In this document: positions 26,008 to 31,830 of the stretch, in pieces | Numbering within the stretch: position 1 is the first letter of the stretch | Layout: each line of letters opens with the position of its first letter | Assembly (NCBI GenBank): GCA_014190175.1 | Contig: BJFZ01000012.1 | Coordinates: forward strand, 1 to 31,830 | DNA from: Actinomycetes bacterium | GTDB taxonomy: Bacteria > Actinomycetota > Actinomycetes > Nanopelagicales > Nanopelagicaceae | Length of the DNA stretch: 31,830 nucleotides | Reading direction: 5' to 3' | The notes under the pieces: generated by a model | Seen by the model: the letters and a program-made list of their open reading frames with translations, nothing else | Told to the model about the DNA's origin: nothing | The model's database searches: none | Program-made: the position numbers and the translations under genes

Positions 26008-28200
26008 CTAAGCCTTCTCAATAAAATCTGATCGCTCATCTGCTTCAAGTGCATTCAACTCTTCTCGTAACTGCGGCAACTTCTCAAGTTTAGGATCTTT
26101 AGCAATAATCTCAATCGCAATTGTGCGTGCTTGATCAATCAATTGTTCATCTCGAAGAACTCGCAATAAGCGCAGAGCTGATCTTGAGCCTGATTGGGCA
26201 GTGCCAAGAACATCACCCTCACGCCTTTGGTCGAGGTCAACGCGGGCAAGTTCAAAGCCATCAAGAGTCTGCGAAATTGCATCTAGCCGTTGATGTGCAA
26301 CAGAGTCTGGTTCGCACTTGGTCACTAATAAGCACAACCCTGGCTTTTCTCCACGACCAATACGACCACGCAATTGATGAAGTTGTGAAATGCCAAATCG
26401 ATCTGCATCCATAATTACCATCACTGTTGCATTTGCAACATCTACTCCAACTTCAATAACTGTAGTTGCAACAAGGACATCAATTTCTCCTGCTGCAAAT
26501 TTTTGCATAGTCAGATCTTTTTCATCTGCCGTAAGTTGACCATGTAATTTTGCAATTCGGACGGATTTAAGCGGGCCTGAAATTAGTTCTTCAAATAGTG
26601 CATCTACCGCATACATGCTCTGCTTTTCTTCGGCAGTGACCACACCTAAAAGCGCATTTGTGATCAAATCTTCTTGCGATATCTCCTCGCTTGCTTGAGC
26701 GCTGATCCGAGGGGCGACGATGTAAGCCTGTGCCCCTGTTTTAACTTCTTCGACAATTCGCGCCCATGCTCGTTCTAAATAATGTGGTTTATCACTTTCA
26801 TCAACTATATGAGTTGTTATCGCGGCGCGGCCTTTTGGTAATTCGCGCAATGTAGAAATATCCAAATCTCCAAAAACAGTCATTGCCACAGTTCTTGGTA
26901 TCGGCGTTGCAGTCATTACCAAAACGTGCGGAGGTAAATTACCTTTCGCACGAAGTGCATCTCGTTGTTCAACTCCAAAGCGATGCTGCTCATCGATTAT
27001 GACCAATCCCAGATCAGCGAAATCAACACCTTCTGTCAGAAGCGAATGCGTTCCAATTACTATGCCTGCTGAACCATTTTTGATTTCAGCGAGAGCAGTT
27101 TTCCGCTCTGCACTGCTAAGCGAGCCAGTTAGCTTGGAGATACGTGTTGCTCGGTCGCTTCCGCCGAGCATGCCCGCGCTTGCTAAATCTCCCATCAATT
27201 TAGAGATCGAGCGAAAATGTTGTTGCGCTAAAACTTCGGTGGGTGCAAGTAAGGCTGCTTGTCCCCCGCTATCAACAACAGTAAGTGCGGCACGCAGTGC
27301 AACTATTGTTTTTCCAGATCCAACCTCACCTTGTAATAATCGATGCATTGGATGATCAGCATCTAAATCACTTTGAATTTGTGCTGCTACCTCTTTTTGT
27401 CCATTTGTTAATTCAAAAGGAAGTTGGGCGTCAAATAGCTCAAGTAATCCACCACTACGCACCAATCGTGGAGTGGCTTTTAATAATTTATGTTGTTCAC
27501 GTCTGCGTACCAACAAAAGTTGCAGCGACAACGCTTCATCAAATATCAATCGCTTGCGCGCTAAATCTGCATCAGATTGACTCTCAGGTAGATGAATACC
27601 ATGGAGAGCGTCATTAAGGGTTGGCAATCCAAAACGTAACTCATCAGGAAGTGGCTCTGGCAATTCATCTAGTACATCTAGAACTGTTCTAATGCACTGT
27701 CCAATTTTCCAAGAAGGAAATTTTGAAGTTGCCGGATAAACCGGAAGAATTTTTCCGGCAAATTCCCCGGCCGCCTCTTCGCTTTCAACTCCATCCGGGA
27801 TTAGTAGGTAATCCGGATGTGAGAGTTGTCTTACTCCTCGATAAACTGAAATTTTTCCAGCAAACAAGCCCTCACGATCAACTCTTAAATCTTTTTCTCT
27901 CCAGACTTGATTAAAAAAAGTTAATGCAAGACGACCTTTTCCGTCGGTGACAATTACTTCCAGAATTGATCCTTTTCGACCTCTTATTGGACGAGTGGTT
28001 GCAGAATGGATCTTCGCCAAAATTGTTACTTCATCACCCTCATTCAATTGATTTAAATCAGTTAATTCGCCACGGAGTACATACCTTCTTGGATAATGAC
28101 GAAGTAAATCACCAGTGGTTGTATAACCAAATGTCGTATTTAAAGCTTTTGCAGTGCGATCACCCAAAGATTTGGATAGGCGGTCATTTAATCCAGCCAT
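26008..28200 (-). CDS. recG: ATP-dependent DNA helicase RecG
   Basis: 730-aa superfamily-2 helicase that reverses stalled forks and processes recombination intermediates. N-terminal wedge/OB domain (DLLRHYPRRY, GDEVTILAKI); helicase domain 1 with Walker A GEVGSGKTIVALRAA, DEQH box (VIIDEQHRFGVEQR) and VMTATPIPRTVAM; helicase domain 2 with TTVIEVGVDVANATVM and motif VI QLRGRIGRGEKPGLCLL. I chose ATG 28200: it gives the common MAGLNDRLSKSLG start and lies 7 nt after the upstream stop. A TTG at 28221 is possible but would overlap the previous gene. Length is close to family norm. Confidence 0.96.
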   Translation of the reverse strand: MAGLNDRLSKSLGDRTAKALNTTFGYTTTGDLLRHYPRRYVLRGELTDLNQLNEGDEVTILAKIHSATTRPIRGRKGSILEVIVTDGKGRLALTFFNQVWREKDLRVDREGLFAGKISVYRGVRQLSHPDYLLIPDGVESEEAAGEFAGKILPVYPATSKFPSWKIGQCIRTVLDVLDELPEPLPDELRFGLPTLNDALHGIHLPESQSDADLARKRLIFDEALSLQLLLVRRREQHKLLKATPRLVRSGGLLELFDAQLPFELTNGQKEVAAQIQSDLDADHPMHRLLQGEVGSGKTIVALRAALTVVDSGGQAALLAPTEVLAQQHFRSISKLMGDLASAGMLGGSDRATRISKLTGSLSSAERKTALAEIKNGSAGIVIGTHSLLTEGVDFADLGLVIIDEQHRFGVEQRDALRAKGNLPPHVLVMTATPIPRTVAMTVFGDLDISTLRELPKGRAAITTHIVDESDKPHYLERAWARIVEEVKTGAQAYIVAPRISAQASEEISQEDLITNALLGVVTAEEKQSMYAVDALFEELISGPLKSVRIAKLHGQLTADEKDLTMQKFAAGEIDVLVATTVIEVGVDVANATVMVIMDADRFGISQLHQLRGRIGRGEKPGLCLLVTKCEPDSVAHQRLDAISQTLDGFELARVDLDQRREGDVLGTAQSGSRSALRLLRVLRDEQLIDQARTIAIEIIAKDPKLEKLPQLREELNALEADERSDFIEKA

Positions 28201-28207
28201 ATTTTTT

Positions 28208-29785
28208 CTACTCAACACCAATCAAAAGTGGATACCAAGCTTGACCACCCATATATGTTGTCACTTCAACGCTGCGATGATTTTCTGCCAGATGTTTTTG
28301 GACTTGCTCGGCAAGTTCTTTTGGTGCGCTCTCGCCCATGACTAAAGTAATTAAATCTCCGCCACCGTTTAACATCCGGTCCACGCACTCAACGCATACT
28401 TTAATTAAATCCGTTCCAGTAAGTATTGCCTCTCCATCTACGAGCGCCAACACATCACCCTCTCGCACCCCACCAATAGCAGTGCTCATATCCCGTGGCG
28501 CAAGTGCGATTGTTGCTGATCGAGTTTGTCTGGCAGCTGTTGCCATCTCAACGATTTCATCATCATAATCAGCATCTTCATTGTGAGTTGATATCGCAGA
28601 TAAAGCTTGAAGTGGTGATCGCGAAGCTAAGACAGCGACCCTCACACCGCCTTTTCGAATTGCAGCAATCGCCTCCTGGGCTGATTTCCAACTTTGTTGA
28701 TCAATTGGAATTAAGACAATTTCACGCGCGCTCGTCGTTGCATCTACCCACTCTTGAACACTTACTCGACGCGAATTAAATGCATCGATTACTCCAACTC
28801 CAGATTCCCGCATTAACTCACTTAACCCTGGACCATTTGCAATAGTGATTAATTTCCGAGTGCCTGTTGCAGAACTTTTCTCACCAATCCCTAAGGCCGA
28901 AGCAAGATGTGTAATCTTAATTTCAAAGGCTTTTCCAAAATGTGTTGAGACTTCAATTATCTCGCCCGGTAGATCTGTATGAATATGAACTTTGCAAAGT
29001 TGTTTGTCTCCAACAACCAACAGGCTCTCACCTAAGTTTGTGAGTTCACTCTGCAATCTAGAAATTTGTTTCTCATTCAAATCTTTCATCGAAAACATGA
29101 CTTCAAATTCGCCATCACTTGAATGATTAGCATTTGATGCATGTGCGCGCTCTTTTACATTTGCACTACTTGGAATTTGCGAGATGACCAACTCTGGATC
29201 CAACATTGATGCAAGTGCTCCATAAATTAATTCAACTCCATGTGCTCCTGCATCAATAGTTCCCATCGCATCTTGATGTGGTGGATTGTTTGCTGAATCT
29301 AATGTTGAGGCGCGGGCTGCACGCCAAGCATCAAGTGCGACTGCTCCGTCACGGCCGATTTCACCAGCTCTTAATGCGACAGCATCTCTTGCTGCACGTA
29401 CTGCAGATAAAATCGTTCCCTCTTTTGGATGTGTTACAGCTTTTTGAGCGGCTTCATGAGCGCGCGCAAATGCTTGCGGTAAACCTTCGCGAATTCCATC
29501 AGCAAAGCCGCGAAAGATTTGACTCAAGATAACTCCTGAATTCCCCTGTGCCCCACCGAGTGCTCCGCGGGCAGCAGCGTCGGCGACATCGCCGATTTCT
29601 TGCGAATCCTCGGCTCGCATCGCGGTGACCGCCGCTTCTAAAGTTGCTTCCAGATTTGAGCCAGTATCTGAATCGGCAACTGGGTAGAGGTTTTCCGCAT
29701 TTAATTGAGCGCGCGATTGTGAAACTTCGCTCCAGGCTCGTTCGAGCCAAGCGCGGAACCTGGGGGTATCTAACTCGCTCATCAT
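28208..29785 (-). CDS. DAK2-domain (YloV/FakA-like) kinase
   Basis: 525-aa cytoplasmic protein. The N-terminal DAK2 domain carries the nucleotide/metal motif LYPVADSDTGSNL, the counterpart of the FakA PVPDGDTGTNM, and GGAQGNSGVILSQIFRG; DAMGTIDAGAHG follows. The C-terminal half (about 300-525) is the DegV-linked FakA C-terminal domain (KLITIANGPGLSELM, REGDVLALVDGEAI, ITLVMGESAP). In Firmicutes FakA phosphorylates fatty acids bound to FakB; no fakB is in this window. Two ATGs (29785, 29782) are possible. A TAATCT sits about 5 nt before the first, so a leaderless transcript starting at the second ATG is conceivable. It lies before recG and divergent from rpmB, as in other actinobacteria. Confidence 0.88.
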   Translation of the reverse strand: MMSELDTPRFRAWLERAWSEVSQSRAQLNAENLYPVADSDTGSNLEATLEAAVTAMRAEDSQEIGDVADAAARGALGGAQGNSGVILSQIFRGFADGIREGLPQAFARAHEAAQKAVTHPKEGTILSAVRAARDAVALRAGEIGRDGAVALDAWRAARASTLDSANNPPHQDAMGTIDAGAHGVELIYGALASMLDPELVISQIPSSANVKERAHASNANHSSDGEFEVMFSMKDLNEKQISRLQSELTNLGESLLVVGDKQLCKVHIHTDLPGEIIEVSTHFGKAFEIKITHLASALGIGEKSSATGTRKLITIANGPGLSELMRESGVGVIDAFNSRRVSVQEWVDATTSAREIVLIPIDQQSWKSAQEAIAAIRKGGVRVAVLASRSPLQALSAISTHNEDADYDDEIVEMATAARQTRSATIALAPRDMSTAIGGVREGDVLALVDGEAILTGTDLIKVCVECVDRMLNGGGDLITLVMGESAPKELAEQVQKHLAENHRSVEVTTYMGGQAWYPLLIGVE

Positions 29786-29904
29786 GACCAGATTACTCTG
29801 GATTTACCACTCAATTGGCTCGAAGCCCCTCTTACCGGCTACCCTTACGCCGTTGCAGAAGTTTTGAGCAGCGTAATAAATCAGTTGAAATTTAGGAGGC
29901 GATG
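29786..29904. promoter_or_regulatory. divergent promoter region of rpmB and the DAK2 gene
   Basis: 119-nt space between divergent starts. Plus strand: TTGCAG (29853-29858) and TAATAA (29874-29879), spacer 15 nt, is a possible but suboptimal rpmB promoter; AGGAGG for rpmB is at 29894-29899. Minus strand: TAATCT at 29790-29795 is placed right for a leaderless DAK2 transcript, but without a clear -35. Both are guesses from sequence alone. Confidence 0.4.
29894..29899 (+). promoter_or_regulatory. Shine-Dalgarno sequence of rpmB
   Basis: Perfect AGGAGG. It is only 2 nt from ATG 29902 and 5 nt from ATG 29905, which makes the second ATG the likely start and gives the usual MAAKCDIC N-terminus of L28. 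Confidence 0.85.
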
Positions 29905-30093
29905 ATGGCTGCCAAGTGCGACATCTGCAAAAAAGGGCCAATCTGGGGAAATTCAATCTCCCACTCACATCGTCGTACCCGTCGTCGTTGGAATCCAAAT
30001 ATCCAGCGCGTTCGCACCATGATCAATGGCGTAACCCCAAAGCGTTTAAATGTTTGCGCCGCTTGTATGAAAGCCGGAAAAGTTACCCGTTAA
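29905..30093 (+). CDS. rpmB: 50S ribosomal protein L28
   Basis: 62-aa L28. [20 protein letters not shown] and [17 protein letters not shown] are diagnostic. Two Cys pairs, C-x2-C near the start (CDIC) and C-x2-C near the end (CAAC), show the zinc-binding (C+) form, as for L32 in this window. ATG 29905 was preferred over 29902 because of the spacing to AGGAGG. It is divergent from the DAK2 gene, the usual actinobacterial arrangement, and it ends directly against the convergent rhamnosidase gene with no space between the two stop codons. Confidence 0.97.
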   Translation: MAAKCDICKKGPIWGNSISHSHRRTRRRWNPNIQRVRTMINGVTPKRLNVCAACMKAGKVTR

Positions 30094-31830
30094 TTAGAGT
30101 TTAATAAAATGAGATCCTGAACCTAACCTCTTTTTACTTTCGTCCTTTGGCGAAATAAACCAACCAGTACTTCCTGCCGGAACTATTATTTTGATTTCGA
30201 ATTCACCATTTTCAATTTCTTTCCAATCAATCGACGCAAAGCCAAATCGAGTTTGCACACTAGCTTTTGCCCACTTTATTTGCTTTGACGGTTTTGGCGC
30301 AAAAATTATCTCTTCATACCCTGGCTTTTCAACAGTTGGGGAAATTCCAGCAAGAGTTCGGTACATCCATGCAGCGACAGCACCATAAGCATAATGATTA
30401 AATGAGAGCATGCTTTCATCAACATCAGCTAATGATCCATCAGGCATAGAGCCATCTGGATTAATTCCATTCCACCTCTCCCACATCGTTGTTGCACCCA
30501 TTTTTATTTGATACAACCAACCTGGCATTTGTTCATTTAACAATAATAGATATGCCACATCATGGTGACCGCTATGTGATAACGCTGGCATTACAAGAGG
30601 CGTTCCCAGAAATCCAGTAGAAATTTTTCCTTCTGCTTTTTCTACAAGTTGCGCCAAAGCATTTCCGATTCTCATAATTTCATCTGATGGAGCTACTTCC
30701 AGTTCGATTGCTATAGCACAACCTGTTGCAGTAGTTAATAGATCTGCTTGCCACTTATTCCAAGTTGCTTTAGCAACTTCCTCACCTAAAGCCGCAAATC
30801 TAATTGAATCCAGTTTCTTATCTAATTTTGTCGCGATTCGTGCAAGGAGTTTTGCACTATAAGAATAGAAAGCATTTGCGATAAACAGTGAATCACATTT
30901 TGCAGCCCATGGTTTTTCAACCGGTGCATCCGGATCCAACCAATCACCAAATTGAAACTCCCCTCCAGCTAATAAATTATCGGTATGTGATCGAGATTCT
31001 AAATATTCTACGTGGCGATACATGCTTGCGTATTGAATCTTTAAAGTTTCCAGATCTGCATACGCTTCATAAAGGGACCAGGGAACAATTGTTGCTGCAT
31101 CAGACCATCCGGCGCGCCCGGCAGCCCGATCAAGGCCTGGGCTCTCCCAATTCTCATCTTGCACATTTGAATGAGCTGCCCCCATTACCGGTAAAATATC
31201 TGGAGCGATATGAGAGACAGCTCCATCTGGAAATTGATCTAAAGCCAAATCAACTAACCAATTTGCCAAAAAAGATTCGCTATCAAACAATGTGGAAGCC
31301 GCGGGGGCAAATGCTTGCGCATCTCCAGTCCAACCCAAACGTTCATCTCTTTGCGGGCAATCTGTTGGAACGCTGATGTAATTTCCTCGTTGACTCCACG
31401 AGATATTTGAATGCAACTTATTCAAACCTGCGTGTGAACATTCGAAAGTGCCGATCGCAGTGATATCCGAGTGAATTACTAAAGCTTTCACTGAGGAAAC
31501 TTCAACACCTGGATCTAAATCTAATTGTGCAAATCTAAAGCCATGAAAAGTAAACTCTGGAGTCAAAATTTTCTCTGTACTATCAGAGAGAAAATATTCA
31601 TCTTCCGCTTTAGCATGACGCAAGATTCCACGATGTAGATTCCCATTTTTAATACCTCTGCATGAGTGACAAAGATGCGATCTCCCCTTTTTCCCTTTAC
31701 CTTCAGTTGTAGATACCCAGTTAAATTTTGTCCAAAGTCGTAAATAACCGATCCTTCTGAGCTTTTACTTGTAGCCACCGGTGCAATCTCCTCAATGACT
31801 CGGATTGGTGGAGTTGAAATTGGGTATAAC
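30094..31830 (-). pseudogene. alpha-L-rhamnosidase (GH78), 5'-truncated by window edge, frameshifted
   Basis: C-terminal 580 or so residues of a GH78 alpha-L-rhamnosidase, which releases terminal rhamnose from polysaccharides or glycosides; the 5' part lies outside the window. From the right edge one frame reads ...PPIRVIEEIAPV...VIYDFGQNLTGYLQLKV...VTHAEVLK, the expected beta domain. Homology then continues in the neighbouring frame (NGNLHRGILRHAKAEDEY, FTFHGFRFAQLD). The switch falls at a T5 run at 31646-31650; one more base would restore a single frame. The (alpha/alpha)6 barrel is intact: SVPTDCPQRDERLGWTGDAQ with conserved acids, FGDWLDPD, TTMWERWNGINPDGSM, and NHYAYGAVAAWMYR. It could be a true recent pseudogene or a sequencing error. 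Confidence 0.85.

Noticed and set aside
31563..31778. Separate 71-aa gene at the right end
   Set aside because: Its N-terminal part is the expected continuation of the rhamnosidase beta domain; it is only cut off by the frameshift.

Overview
The window is a dense, low-GC, almost gapless piece of an actinobacterial chromosome. Gene order is the main evidence for placement. Read along the minus strand, rpmF-rnc-mutM-smc-ftsY-amtB-glnK-glnD-ffh-rpsP-KH-rimM-trmD-rplS-lepB-rnhB-yraN-comM-dprA is the conserved order known from actinobacteria such as Mycobacterium. It is preceded by the equally typical fakA-recG-rsmD-coaD-sepIVA-yceD block. The AT-rich codon use, very short intergenic spaces, many 1-4 nt start/stop overlaps, reduced DprA and FtsY, and missing accessory genes fit a streamlined freshwater actinobacterium of the acI/Nanopelagicales type. 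That placement is an inference, because no 16S rRNA is present.

Layout: (1) 2-1248, plus strand: the 3' end of an HSL-type alpha/beta hydrolase and an EamA (DMT) permease. (2) 1232-5147, minus: era, an M81 (MlrC-like) metallopeptidase and glycerol kinase glpK, tightly coupled, with glpK ending inside the convergent permease gene. (3) 5090-9141, minus: lepB, rnhB, yraN, comM and a core-only dprA. (4) 9147-13425, minus: ffh, rpsP, khpA-type KH gene, rimM, trmD and rplS. This is the translation and protein-targeting block, with two GC-rich, potentially structured leaders in front of rpsP and rplS. (5) 13438-17388, minus: the nitrogen-sensing set amtB-glnK-glnD behind a 173-nt control region. (6) 17562-23599, minus: rnc, mutM, smc and ftsY. 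(7) 23599-29785, minus: fakA-like DAK2 protein, recG, rsmD, coaD, sepIVA-like coiled coil, yceD and rpmF (57 aa). (8) 29905-31830: rpmB on the plus strand, then a convergent GH78 alpha-L-rhamnosidase that runs off the right edge and carries a one-base frameshift in an A/T homopolymer.

Functionally the genes cover ribosome assembly and modification (S16, L19, L28, L32, RimM, TrmD, RsmD, Era, YceD), co-translational targeting and export (Ffh, FtsY, LepB), chromosome maintenance (SMC, RecG, MutM, RNase HII, DprA, ComM), nitrogen sensing, CoA synthesis, and a few carbon-uptake or degradation genes at the edges. I see no tRNA, rRNA, CRISPR array, insertion sequence, phage gene or defence cassette. 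No stretch above 300 bases lacks a gene. I did not find a convincing new multi-gene system. The points most worth a second look are the leaders of the ribosomal protein genes, the 9-residue tandem-repeat tail of S16 with a similar acidic tail on L19, the trimmed dprA overlapping era by 58 nt, the candidate nitrogen-control box before amtB, and the frameshifted rhamnosidase.
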